In this document: positions 6,666 to 15,938 of the stretch, in pieces
Layout: each line of letters begins with the position of its first letter
Position numbering within the stretch: the first letter of the stretch is position 1
DNA from: UBA5078 sp041175045
Lineage (GTDB): Bacteria > Pseudomonadota > Gammaproteobacteria > Pseudomonadales > Pseudohongiellaceae
Assembly: GCA_041175045.1 (NCBI GenBank)
Contig: JBEDFR010000052.1
Span: 1-18,805, forward strand
DNA length: 18,805 bases
Direction of reading: 5' to 3'
The notes under the pieces: model-generated
What the model was told of the DNA's origin: nothing
The model's input: the letters and a program-made list of their open reading frames with translations, nothing else
The model's database searches: none
Program-made: the position numbers and the translations under genes

Positions 6666-7202
6666 ATGGCAGAAACTATCACATTGGCCAGACCGTACGC
6701 CAAGGCCGCCTTCGAGGTGGCACTGGCTGAAAAGGGACTTGGCACTTGGTCCGAAGCCTTGAAATTGCTGGCCGGCGTGTCGGCGAATGAATTGGTCAGG
6801 AAACACCTGCTTTCTCCGTCACTGACGGCAACGCAACAGGCAGACACCCTGATTCAGTTATGCGGCGAGCAGCTCCTGCCGAGGGCGCACAACCTAGTGC
6901 GGCTGCTGGCAGAAAACAAGCGTCTGCCGCTGCTTGCCGATATCTCAGAGCTGTTCGATGCGCTGAAGGCGAACCAGGAAATGACCGTGGACGTGGAGCT
7001 TTCGACCGCGTTTGAATTGAACAAAGACGTCGTTAAAAAGATCACGCAAGCACTTCAGTCTCGCTTGAACAGAGAGATCAAGTTGCAGACCCGTGTGGAC
7101 AGACATCTGATCGGTGGCGCAGTCATTCGAGCTGGCGACACCGTCATCGACAATTCCGTCCGGGGAAAACTGACCAAATTAGCCGAAGCAATGAATTCCT
7201 AG
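6666..7202 (+). CDS. atpH: F1Fo ATP synthase subunit delta (AtpH)
   Basis: Peripheral-stalk cap joining the b dimer to the top of the alpha3beta3 hexamer. It has 178 residues (E. coli 177). The N-terminal six-helix bundle begins with the family motif ARPYAKAAFEVA (8-19). The C-terminal segment LIGGAVIRAGDTVIDNSVRGKL is the conserved beta/delta signature. The ATG at 6666 was chosen because the same frame stays open further upstream only as an overlap with atpF, with no family similarity. The ribosome site is weak (AGG at 6654-6656, over the atpF stop), suggesting coupling to atpF. Confidence 0.97.
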   Translation: MAETITLARPYAKAAFEVALAEKGLGTWSEALKLLAGVSANELVRKHLLSPSLTATQQADTLIQLCGEQLLPRAHNLVRLLAENKRLPLLADISELFDALKANQEMTVDVELSTAFELNKDVVKKITQALQSRLNREIKLQTRVDRHLIGGAVIRAGDTVIDNSVRGKLTKLAEAMNS

Positions 7203-7215
7203 CACGACTGGGAAT

Positions 7216-7220
7216 GAGGG
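7216..7220 (+). promoter_or_regulatory. Shine-Dalgarno that decides the atpA start
   Basis: GAGGG ends 1 base before an ATG at 7222 and 7 bases before a second in-frame ATG at 7228. Only 7228 has workable spacing. Confidence 0.7.
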
Positions 7221-7227
7221 AATGAGC

Positions 7228-8772
<1,545 letters not shown>

Positions 8773-8791
8773 GACAGGAACACGGTGAGTT

Positions 8792-9652
8792 ATGGCTGTC
8801 GGCAAAGAGATTAGAACCAAGATCTCCAGCATCAAGAACACTGCGAAGATCACCAACGCAATGGAGATGGTTGCGGCCAGCAAGATGCGCAAGGCACAGG
8901 ACCGCATGTCACTGGGGCGACCCTATGCGACTCGCATTCGCGAAGTGATCGGGCACGTGGCCAATGCGACACCCGAATACCATCATGTCTACTTCTCCAA
9001 CAGAGAAGTGAAGCGTGTCGGCTATATCGTGGTGTCGTCTGATCGCGGTCTCTGCGGCGGCCTGAACATCAACGCCTTCAAGGCTGCTGTGCGCTCCATG
9101 ACGGGCTGGAAGAACCAGAACGTCGGCACCGAGTTCTGTGTCATCGGTGCCAAGGCGGCTTCCTTCTTCAACAGCTTCGGTGGCAAGGTGGTCGCCTCCG
9201 TCCGAGGCCTCGGCGACTCGCCGAAAGTGGAAGACATCTTCGGCGCCGTGAAGGTCATGCTGGATCGTTTCGAAGCCGGGGAAATCGACCGTCTGTACAT
9301 CGTGAGCAACACCTTCGTGAATACCATGACCCAGAGCCCTGTGGTGGCGCAGCTACTGCCGCTGGAGGCGTCTGAAAACAAGGAATTCAAGCATCACTGG
9401 GACTACATCTACGAGCCGGACGCACAGGAGCTGCTCGATGCTCTGCTGGCGCGCTACATCGAATCCCAGGTTTACCAGGCAGTAGTCGAGAACATCGCCT
9501 GCGAGCAGGCCGCGCGCATGATCGCCATGAAGAACGCCACCGAGAACGCTGGCGAGCTGATCAAGGAGCTGGGCCTGATCTACAACAAGGCACGTCAGGC
9601 ATCGATCACGCAGGAACTGTCCGAAATCGTGGGTGGCGCAGCAGCCGTCTAA
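8792..9652 (+). CDS. atpG: F1Fo ATP synthase subunit gamma (AtpG)
   Basis: Central rotor shaft that turns inside alpha3beta3 and couples the c-ring to catalysis. It has 286 residues (E. coli 287). The N-terminal helix carries the signature EIRTKISSIKNTAKITNAMEMV (6-27). The middle Rossmann-like domain includes SSDRGLCGGLNIN. The C-terminal helix ends ARQASITQELSEIVGGAAAV, with the conserved RQASITQE block. The ribosome site is AGGA at 8776-8779, about 12 bases ahead. It is followed by an 82-base gap with a strong hairpin before atpD. Confidence 0.98.
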   Translation: MAVGKEIRTKISSIKNTAKITNAMEMVAASKMRKAQDRMSLGRPYATRIREVIGHVANATPEYHHVYFSNREVKRVGYIVVSSDRGLCGGLNINAFKAAVRSMTGWKNQNVGTEFCVIGAKAASFFNSFGGKVVASVRGLGDSPKVEDIFGAVKVMLDRFEAGEIDRLYIVSNTFVNTMTQSPVVAQLLPLEASENKEFKHHWDYIYEPDAQELLDALLARYIESQVYQAVVENIACEQAARMIAMKNATENAGELIKELGLIYNKARQASITQELSEIVGGAAAV

Positions 9653-9665
9653 ACCGCCCGAACAT

Positions 9666-9686
9666 GGCCAGTCCCCGCGACTGGCC
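9666..9686 (+). promoter_or_regulatory. Perfect 8-bp hairpin between atpG and atpD
   Basis: GGCCAGTC (9666-9673) and GACTGGCC (9679-9686) are exact complements around a CCCGC loop. The next bases (CATTAGACAAG) are not U-rich, so termination is unlikely. Lying between the low-copy gamma gene and the high-copy beta gene, it could stabilise or separate message segments. Confidence 0.7.
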
Positions 9687-9734
9687 CATTAGACAAGCAA
9701 GATTCTGGAATTCAGTACTCAAGAGGAACCGAAC

Positions 9735-11132
9735 ATGAGTAGCGGTCGTATCGTTCAAATTATCGGCGCGGTGATAGACGTGCAATTCCCGAGGGATTCC
9801 GTCCCGAAGGTGTATGACGCACTGCTGGTAGAAGGCAAGTCCACGACGCTGGAAGTGCAGCAGCAGCTGGGCGACGGCGTGGTCCGCACCATCGCCATGG
9901 GAAGTACCGAAGGGCTGTCCCGCGGGTTGAACGTGACTGACTCGGGTGCGCCGATCTCCGTTCCGGTAGGTCTTGAAACCCTGGGCCGCATCATGGATGT
10001 GCTGGGCAATCCCATCGACGAGCGCGGCGCCATTGGCGAACAAGAGCGCATGCCGATTCACCGCAAGGCACCGACCTACGAAGAACTCTCCGCGTCCAAC
10101 GAACTCCTCGAAACCGGCATCAAGGTAATCGACCTGATCTGCCCGTTCGCCAAGGGCGGCAAGGTGGGTCTGTTCGGTGGTGCGGGTGTGGGCAAGACCG
10201 TGAACATGATGGAACTCATCAACAACATCGCCAAGGCACACTCCGGTCTGTCCGTGTTTGCCGGCGTGGGTGAGCGTACACGTGAAGGGAACGACTTCTA
10301 TCACGAGATGGCGGAATCCAAGGTAATCGACCTCGACAATCTCGGTAACTCCAAGGTGGCGATGGTGTACGGCCAGATGAACGAGCCGCCCGGCAACCGT
10401 CTGCGCGTGGCCCTGACAGGCCTGACCATGGCCGAGAAATTCCGTGATGAGGGCCGTGACGTTCTGCTGTTCGTCGACAACATCTACCGTTACACACTGG
10501 CCGGTACTGAAGTGTCCGCACTGCTGGGCCGCATGCCCTCTGCGGTAGGTTACCAGCCGACTCTGGCGGAGGAGATGGGCGTACTGCAGGAGCGCATCAC
10601 CTCCACCAAGACCGGCTCTATCACCTCGATCCAGGCCGTGTACGTGCCCGCCGACGACTTGACCGACCCGTCACCCGCCACCACCTTCGCGCACCTTGAC
10701 GCCACCGTGGTACTGTCCCGCTCCATCGCCGAGCTGGGTATCTACCCGGCGATCGATCCGCTGGACTCCACCTCTCGTCAGCTGGACCCGCTGGTCATCG
10801 GCCAGGAGCACTACGAAGTGGCCCGTGGCGTGCAGTCCGTGCTGCAGCGCTACAAGGAACTGAAGGACATCATCGCGATTCTGGGCATGGACGAACTGTC
10901 CGAAGGCGACAAGCTGATCGTGTCCCGTGCACGCAAGATCCAGCGCTTCCTGTCCCAGCCGTTCTTCGTGGCCGAAGTGTTCACCAACACTCCCGGCAAG
11001 TACGTACCGCTGAAAGACACGATCGCAGGCTTCAAAGGCATCCTGGCCGGTGATTACGACAACATCCCGGAGCAGGCGTTCAACATGGTGGGAAGCATCG
11101 AAGAAGCTGTCGCCAAAGCCAAGAACATGTAA
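9735..11132 (+). CDS. atpD: F1Fo ATP synthase subunit beta (AtpD)
   Basis: Catalytic subunit of F1. It has 465 residues (E. coli 460). The P-loop GGAGVGKT is at 148-155. The catalytic glutamate and neighbouring arginine are Glu180 and Arg181 in GVGERTREGNDFYHEM, and Walker B is in LLFVDNIYRYTLAG. The DELSEGDK motif of the C-terminal domain (DELSEED in E. coli), which contacts gamma, is present. Sequence identity to E. coli is very high by eye through ALLGRMPSAVGYQPTLAEEM. The ribosome site AGAGGA (9722-9727) has ideal 7-base spacing. atpC follows 43 bases later. Confidence 0.99.
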   Translation: MSSGRIVQIIGAVIDVQFPRDSVPKVYDALLVEGKSTTLEVQQQLGDGVVRTIAMGSTEGLSRGLNVTDSGAPISVPVGLETLGRIMDVLGNPIDERGAIGEQERMPIHRKAPTYEELSASNELLETGIKVIDLICPFAKGGKVGLFGGAGVGKTVNMMELINNIAKAHSGLSVFAGVGERTREGNDFYHEMAESKVIDLDNLGNSKVAMVYGQMNEPPGNRLRVALTGLTMAEKFRDEGRDVLLFVDNIYRYTLAGTEVSALLGRMPSAVGYQPTLAEEMGVLQERITSTKTGSITSIQAVYVPADDLTDPSPATTFAHLDATVVLSRSIAELGIYPAIDPLDSTSRQLDPLVIGQEHYEVARGVQSVLQRYKELKDIIAILGMDELSEGDKLIVSRARKIQRFLSQPFFVAEVFTNTPGKYVPLKDTIAGFKGILAGDYDNIPEQAFNMVGSIEEAVAKAKNM

Positions 11133-11175
11133 TCGGGTCCCGGCACTGACACCTGCAAGCAGAGAGCAATGATTT

Positions 11176-11589
11176 ATGGCCATGACAATGCACTGTGACA
11201 TCGTAAGCGCGGAGGAGAAGATCTACTCCGGCATGGTGGAGCTCCTGGTGGCCACCGGTACACTCGGCGATCTGGGCGTGGCTCCTGGTCACGCACCGCT
11301 GCTGACGGCGCTGATTCCCGGCCCGGTTCGCATCGTGTTGCAGGACGGCACCGAGCAGATCTACTACGTGTCCGGCGGGTTCCTGGAAGTTCAGAGCGGA
11401 GTCGTCACCGTGCTGGCGGATACCGCCCTGCGTGCCGATGACGTGAATGAGGCTGCAGCGCTGCAGGCCATTCAGGATGCGAACGACGCGATTGCGAACA
11501 AGGATGCCGAGTTCGAGTACTCCCGCGCGGCAGCCCAGCTCGCCGAAGCGGCCGCCCAACTGCGCGCACTGCGTCAACTGCGCAAGTAA
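11176..11589 (+). CDS. atpC: F1Fo ATP synthase subunit epsilon (AtpC)
   Basis: Rotor-foot subunit that couples gamma to the c-ring and can inhibit ATP hydrolysis through its C-terminal helices. It has 137 residues (E. coli 139). The N-terminal beta-sandwich (about 1-86) contains GDLGVAPGHAPLLTAL and VTVLADTALR. Two C-terminal helices (about 90-135), rich in Ala, Gln and Arg, form the extendable inhibitory arm. The N-terminus MAMT matches E. coli. The ribosome site is weak (AGAGAG, 11160-11165). It is the last gene of the operon; the terminator starts about 20 bases after its stop. Confidence 0.97.
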   Translation: MAMTMHCDIVSAEEKIYSGMVELLVATGTLGDLGVAPGHAPLLTALIPGPVRIVLQDGTEQIYYVSGGFLEVQSGVVTVLADTALRADDVNEAAALQAIQDANDAIANKDAEFEYSRAAAQLAEAAAQLRALRQLRK

Positions 11590-11593
11590 GCAG

Positions 11594-11636
11594 AAAAAGG
11601 GCAACAGGAAAGGGCGGCGCGAGCTGCCCTTTTTTT
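11594..11636 (+). terminator. Intrinsic terminator of the atp operon
   Basis: AAAGGGCGGC (11609-11618) pairs with GCTGCCCTTT (11623-11632) through ten pairs including one G-U. The loop is GCGA, a GNRA tetraloop, and it is followed by further U residues to 11636. A competing left arm, AAAAAGGGCA (11594-11603), is an exact complement of TGCCCTTTTT (11625-11634), so two alternative stems share one right arm. Confidence 0.92.
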
Positions 11637-11709
11637 ATGCAGTGCAAAACCCATCGCGTGATTCTCAGTTAAGATAGCTGCCAATTCAGACTTCCAGACC
11701 GGCACTGCC

Positions 11710-13089
11710 ATGAGTTCATGCCCCGCTTCTCCTCTCGACGTCATCATTCTTGCTGCCGGCAAAGGCAAGCGCATGCACTCTGACATTCCCAAGGTCCTGC
11801 ATAAGGTGGGTGGACGCTCGCTGCTGGCGCATGTGGTCGACACGGCCCTGAGCCTGGACGCCAGCGCAGTGCATGTCGTGGTGGGGCATGAGGCCGAGCA
11901 GATCCGCTTCGCTTTCGAGACAGCACCGGTCACCTGGTCCCTGCAGGCCGAGCAGCTGGGCACCGGCCATGCGGTGGCTCAGGCTATGCCGAACGTCAGC
12001 GACGACGCGCTTGTGCTGGTGTTATATGGCGATGTCCCACTGATTCAGGCAGGCACTCTGCGACAATTGCTGGCGCAGGCTGGCAATCGCGCACTCGCGG
12101 TTCTGACCCTGAACAGCACCAATCCTCACGGACTGGGCCGCATCCTGCGTGACGCCGAGGGCAGGGCCATCGCCATCGTGGAAGAGAAGGACGCCACGGC
12201 GGAGCAGAAAGCCATCAAGGAAACCAACAGCGGCATCATGGCGGTGCACAGCGCCACCCTGCGTCAGTGGCTCGGCAGGCTGAACAACGACAATGCCCAG
12301 GGCGAGTACTACCTCACGGACATCGTCGGACTGGCCGTTGCCGATGGTATTGCCGTGGAAACCCTGCGAATCGACGACGAGCTGGAAGTGCTGGGCGTGA
12401 ACAACAAGTCTCAGCTTGCACAGCTCGAGCGCCACTATCAACGCCGCATGGCACAACAACTGCTCGATGCCGGGGTGACCCTTGCCGATCCCGACCGCAT
12501 TGATGTACGCGGGAAGCTCCTCTGCGGCCGTGATGTCGAAATCGACATCAATTGCATTTTTGAAGGAAAGGTAGAACTTGGGAATCGAGTAAGCATCGGC
12601 CCAAATGTCTGCATCAAGAATGCCGTGATCTCAGACAACTCTGTCATTCACGCGAATTCTCACATTGATGGTGCTCAAGTTGCTGAAAATTGTGCGATCG
12701 GACCCTTCGCTCGCTTGCGCCCCGGCACCGTTATGAACAACGGTTCCAAAATAGGTAACTTCGTGGAGACAAAGAAGGCGACACTCGGCGCCGGCAGCAA
12801 GGTCAATCATTTAAGCTATGTGGGAGATGCGACGCTGGGCAGGGAAGTCAACATCGGCGCTGGCACCATCACCTGCAACTATGACGGAGTGAACAAGTTC
12901 GAGACCCGCATTGAGGACAATGTCTTCGTAGGTTCTAACACCGCTCTGGTGGCGCCGGTAAAGATCGGCGAGAACGCCACTATCGGCGCCGGCTCGACTA
13001 TCACGAGGGATGTCCCCGGCGATCATCTCGCTATCGCCCGCGGCAGACAACGCACTATCGAAGGCTGGAAAAAGCCCACCAGAAAATAA
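11710..13089 (+). CDS. glmU: Bifunctional UDP-GlcNAc pyrophosphorylase / glucosamine-1-phosphate acetyltransferase
   Basis: Converts glucosamine-1-phosphate to GlcNAc-1-phosphate (acetyl-CoA) and then to UDP-GlcNAc (UTP), the precursor of peptidoglycan and LPS. It has 459 residues (E. coli 456). The N-terminal nucleotidyltransferase contains LAAGKGKRM (14-22) and the metal-binding Asp108 in LYGDVP; Asn231 in GVNN also matches E. coli. The C-terminal left-handed beta-helix (about 260-450) has hexapeptide turns (IGPNV, IGAGT, IGENA), the catalytic His367 (E. coli His363) and NIGAGTITCNYDG. No clear ribosome site precedes the ATG, and no good promoter was found after the atp terminator; TAAGAT at 11670-11675 is a weak -10 without a -35. 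An AT-rich block covers 12541-12660. Confidence 0.98.
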   Translation: MSSCPASPLDVIILAAGKGKRMHSDIPKVLHKVGGRSLLAHVVDTALSLDASAVHVVVGHEAEQIRFAFETAPVTWSLQAEQLGTGHAVAQAMPNVSDDALVLVLYGDVPLIQAGTLRQLLAQAGNRALAVLTLNSTNPHGLGRILRDAEGRAIAIVEEKDATAEQKAIKETNSGIMAVHSATLRQWLGRLNNDNAQGEYYLTDIVGLAVADGIAVETLRIDDELEVLGVNNKSQLAQLERHYQRRMAQQLLDAGVTLADPDRIDVRGKLLCGRDVEIDINCIFEGKVELGNRVSIGPNVCIKNAVISDNSVIHANSHIDGAQVAENCAIGPFARLRPGTVMNNGSKIGNFVETKKATLGAGSKVNHLSYVGDATLGREVNIGAGTITCNYDGVNKFETRIEDNVFVGSNTALVAPVKIGENATIGAGSTITRDVPGDHLAIARGRQRTIEGWKKPTRK

Positions 13090-13115
13090 GCTCTGCGATG
13101 GCAGTTATGGCGCAC

Positions 13116-13141
13116 GGAAGCGTTGCACGACGCCTCCGTCG
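13116..13141 (+). promoter_or_regulatory. Hairpin-forming leader of glmS
   Basis: The 75-base glmU-glmS gap holds two mutually exclusive stems. GGAAGCGT (13116-13123) pairs with ACGCCTCC (13130-13137) with one A-C mismatch. CGACG (13128-13132) pairs with CGTCG (13137-13141) around CCTC. They lie just upstream of the glmS ribosome site (AAGGGAGCAGGA, 13151-13162). In enteric bacteria glmS is controlled post-transcriptionally by the sRNA GlmZ; nothing here proves such control. Confidence 0.3.
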
Positions 13142-13164
13142 ATGGATTTCAAGGGAGCAGGAAC

Positions 13165-15003
13165 ATGTGTGGAATAGTGGGCGCTGTGGCACAGCGTGAT
13201 GTGGCCGGGATTCTTCTGGAAGGCCTGCGCAGGCTGGAATATCGCGGCTATGATTCCGCCGGAATGGCGTTGCTGGATGCCGCTACGGGAGCGATCGACT
13301 GCATCAAGGCCACTGGCAAGGTCGCCAAGCTGGAAGAGTCGATGGCAGTGCGGCCTTTCGAGGGCCGCGTCGGCATCGCGCACACGCGCTGGGCTACACA
13401 CGGTGAGCCCAGCGAGCGCAATGCGCACCCGCATCTCTCTGCTGACGATTTCGCCCTGGTGCACAACGGCATCATTGAGAACTATCAGGCGCTGCGTCAG
13501 GAACTGACAGCGCAGGGCTACCTCTTCGTCTCCGAAACCGATACCGAAGCAGTGGTACACCTGATCCACCAGGCCTGTGTCGGTCACGGACTTTCTCTTC
13601 TGGACGCTGTGAAGCATGTTGTCCCGCGGCTGCACGGCGCCTATGGATTATGCGTGATCAGCCGACGTGAGCCCGATCGCATCGTCCTGGCACGCAGTGG
13701 CAGCCCCCTGGTCATAGGCGTTGGCATTGGCGAGAATTTCATCGCCTCTGACGCTCTCGCGCTGGGGCAGGTCACGGATCGCTTCATGTATCTGGAAGAG
13801 GGCGACATCGCCGAACTCACGCTCAAGGAAGTCAAGATCTGGAACGCAGGCAAGCGTGTCCAGCGAGAGATCACCCATATCACCAGCGAGATCGCGGAGG
13901 TCGAAAAAGGCGAGTACGGCCACTTCATGCTCAAGGAGATTCACGAGCAGGCGCAGGTCATCCGCAACACCTTGAACGGACGCATCAGCGATACTCATGT
14001 GCTGGAGGAGGCCTTCGGCGTCAAGGCACGCGCCATTTTCGACCAGGTGAAACAAGTGCAGATCGTCGCTTGTGGCACCAGTTATCACGCCGGCATGATC
14101 ACCAAGTACTGGCTCGAAAACATAGCCAAGATTCCTGCTCAGATCGACATCGCAAGTGACTACCGCTATCGCCACATCATCGTGCAGCCTGGCACGCTCT
14201 TCGTAACGATTTCACAGTCCGGCGAGACGGCCGACACTCTGGCTGCTCTGCGCTTTGCCCGCGAGCTGGGCGGCTATGTGGGACACCTGGCCATCTGCAA
14301 TGTGGCGACCAGTTCTCTGGTGCGTGAATCCGACTTCTGTCTGCTGACCAATGCGGGTCGCGAGATCGGTGTTGCCTCCACGAAGGCTTTCACGACACAA
14401 CTGTGTGCTCTGCTGCTGCTGACTCTGGTACTGGCACGACGCACTGGCATGAGCGATGAGACCGAGCAGCAGTACGTGCGCGACCTCAACAGCCTGTCAG
14501 CTCTGGTGACGCGCACACTGCTGCTGGACAAGCAGGTCAAGACGGTCGCCAAGGCGCTGATGGACAAGCATCACGCGCTGTATCTGGGACGCGGCGTGCA
14601 GTATCCCGTCGCCAAGGAAGGGGCTCTGAAGCTGAAGGAGATTTCCTACATCCACGCCGAGGCCTATCCGGCCGGTGAACTCAAGCACGGTCCGCTGGCT
14701 CTGGTGGATGACAAGATGCCGGTGATTGCCGTGGCGCCGAACGACGAGCTGCTGGGCAAGCTCAAGGGCAATCTGGCGGAAGTGAGTGCCCGGGGCGGGA
14801 AGCTGTTCGTGTTTGCCGACGAGTCGGCCGGCTTCGAGAACGATCGCAGCTGCAAGGTGGTGAACGTGCCGAGTGTCCCCGAAATCCTCGCGCCCATCAT
14901 CTACACCATTCCGCTGCAGCTGCTCTCTTATCACGTCGCGATTTACAAAGGCACAGATGTCGATCATCCGCGCAATCTCGCCAAATCGGTGACAGTGGAG
15001 TAG
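13165..15003 (+). CDS. glmS: Glutamine--fructose-6-phosphate aminotransferase (isomerizing)
   Basis: Makes glucosamine-6-phosphate from fructose-6-phosphate and glutamine, the committed step to UDP-GlcNAc. It has 612 residues (E. coli 609). Starting at ATG 13165 puts Cys at position 2, the N-terminal nucleophile after Met removal; the TTG at 13123 in the same frame would bury it and is rejected. The glutaminase domain (1 to about 240) shows CGIVGAV, RLEYRGYDSAG (23-33), HTRWATHG (73-80), HNGIIEN (100-106) and Asp126. Two SIS domains follow, with ACGTSYHAG and ISQSGETADT, then HAEAYPAGELKHGPLAL. The tail PRNLAKSVTVE is invariant, with Lys607 equivalent to catalytic Lys603. The ribosome site is GGGAG/AGGA (13153-13162). 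The gene ends 10 bases from a convergent gene. Confidence 0.98.
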   Translation: MCGIVGAVAQRDVAGILLEGLRRLEYRGYDSAGMALLDAATGAIDCIKATGKVAKLEESMAVRPFEGRVGIAHTRWATHGEPSERNAHPHLSADDFALVHNGIIENYQALRQELTAQGYLFVSETDTEAVVHLIHQACVGHGLSLLDAVKHVVPRLHGAYGLCVISRREPDRIVLARSGSPLVIGVGIGENFIASDALALGQVTDRFMYLEEGDIAELTLKEVKIWNAGKRVQREITHITSEIAEVEKGEYGHFMLKEIHEQAQVIRNTLNGRISDTHVLEEAFGVKARAIFDQVKQVQIVACGTSYHAGMITKYWLENIAKIPAQIDIASDYRYRHIIVQPGTLFVTISQSGETADTLAALRFARELGGYVGHLAICNVATSSLVRESDFCLLTNAGREIGVASTKAFTTQLCALLLLTLVLARRTGMSDETEQQYVRDLNSLSALVTRTLLLDKQVKTVAKALMDKHHALYLGRGVQYPVAKEGALKLKEISYIHAEAYPAGELKHGPLALVDDKMPVIAVAPNDELLGKLKGNLAEVSARGGKLFVFADESAGFENDRSCKVVNVPSVPEILAPIIYTIPLQLLSYHVAIYKGTDVDHPRNLAKSVTVE

Positions 15004-15013
15004 CGAGCGAACC

Positions 15014-15883
15014 TCAGGTGCGCAACATGCGCAGACTCTTGTTCATGCGCTTCAAGTGATCCTTGAGCATGGACTTGCGGAAGCGCGCCACGCCCATGGC
15101 GAGCACGTCGATCACCAGCAGATGCGCGATGCGCGAAGACACCGGTGTGAACTCGCGTTGATCGTCTTCTACGTTGACGTGAATGGCGATGCTGCACAGC
15201 TCACTTAGCGGCGTGTTCTGCGGCGTGAGGCCGATGACCGTGGCGCCGGCTTCCAGCGCGAGGTTGACGCTCTGGATCAGCGCCTTGGTGCGGCCGGACT
15301 GAGAAATCGCGACTACCACGTCCTTGTCGCTCAAGGAAATGGCTGACATCAACTGAATGTGCGGGTCGGTATAGGCAGCGGTGGACACTTGCAGACGGAA
15401 GAACTTGTGCTGGGCATCGGCGGCCACCGAGCCGGAAGCACCAAAGCCATAGAATTCCACGCGGCCGGCATGACTGAGTTTGTTGATCGCTTCTTCCAGT
15501 ACGCCCGGGTCGAGTTGATCCCGCACTTTGAGCAGCGAGCCGATGGTGGAATCGAACACCTTGCTGCACAGGTCGGCTGCCGTGTCGTTGTCGTCCACGG
15601 AAAATTGCGAATAGCCACTGTTGGCGCCCAGGTGCTGTGCCAACTGGAGTTTGAAGGACTGGAAGCCGTCATACCCCAGCGCCCGACAGAAGCGCAGCAC
15701 CGTCGGCTCGCTGACCTCGGCACTCGAGGCTACATCGACGATGCGCATATTGATCAGTATGGTGCTGTTCTCGAGGATGAAGTCGGCGACCTTGCGTTCA
15801 GACTTGCGCAGAGTGTCGCGGTGTTCCCGAATCTTGTTGATCGGGTTGTGGGCTTCCACGCGGTGTGATCCTGATTCGCTCAT
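15014..15883 (-). CDS. RpiR/HexR-family transcriptional regulator (HTH + SIS)
   Basis: Sugar-phosphate-responsive DNA-binding regulator of 289 residues. The N-terminal RpiR helix-turn-helix covers about 15-90, with KSERKVADFIL (27-37) and VSEPTVLRFCRALGYDGFQSFKLQLAQ (57-83). The SIS domain covers about 125-265, with FYGFGASGSVAADAQHKFFR (144-163) and the phosphate-binding ISQSGRTK (193-200). These blocks match HexR, which senses 2-keto-3-deoxy-6-phosphogluconate and controls central carbon genes. The neighbouring glmS makes an amino-sugar-phosphate ligand possible, so I give no symbol. Start: ATG 15883 has no ribosome site. An in-frame GTG at 15859 has AGGA nine bases upstream and aligns better with the E. 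coli HexR N-terminus, so it may be the real start (281 residues). It converges with glmS, ten bases apart. Confidence 0.88.
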   Translation of the reverse strand: MSESGSHRVEAHNPINKIREHRDTLRKSERKVADFILENSTILINMRIVDVASSAEVSEPTVLRFCRALGYDGFQSFKLQLAQHLGANSGYSQFSVDDNDTAADLCSKVFDSTIGSLLKVRDQLDPGVLEEAINKLSHAGRVEFYGFGASGSVAADAQHKFFRLQVSTAAYTDPHIQLMSAISLSDKDVVVAISQSGRTKALIQSVNLALEAGATVIGLTPQNTPLSELCSIAIHVNVEDDQREFTPVSSRIAHLLVIDVLAMGVARFRKSMLKDHLKRMNKSLRMLRT

Positions 15884-15885
15884 GG

Positions 15886-15917
15886 CTGCAATATAGCAGG
15901 AAATACAAACATTTAAC
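15886..15917 (-). promoter_or_regulatory. Candidate autoregulated promoter of the HexR-like gene
   Basis: On the minus strand, TATATT (15895-15890) matches 5 of 6 of a -10, with GTTAAA (15917-15912) as a 3 of 6 -35 at 16 bases. The -10 is the core of the near-perfect palindrome CTGCAATATAGCAG (15886-15899; arms CTGC/GCAG exact, one mismatched inner pair). Transcription would begin near 15883, the annotated ATG. A regulator bound here would block its own promoter. The 55-base gap is shared with the divergent gene at 15939. Confidence 0.4.
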
Positions 15918-15938
15918 TACCGTACACCGAGGCTTTCC

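Noticed and set aside
13090..13164. glmS ribozyme/riboswitch in the glmS leader
   Set aside because: The 75-base leader is too short and lacks the ribozyme core; that element is known mainly from Gram-positive bacteria.
13123..13164. TTG extending glmS by 14 residues
   Set aside because: It would place the catalytic Cys internally; the N-terminal Cys must follow the initiator Met.
15019..15033. TGCGCA-ACA-TGCGCA hairpin as glmS terminator
   Set aside because: The stem is only 6 bp with a 3-base loop, lies within the opposing coding region, and has no U-tract.
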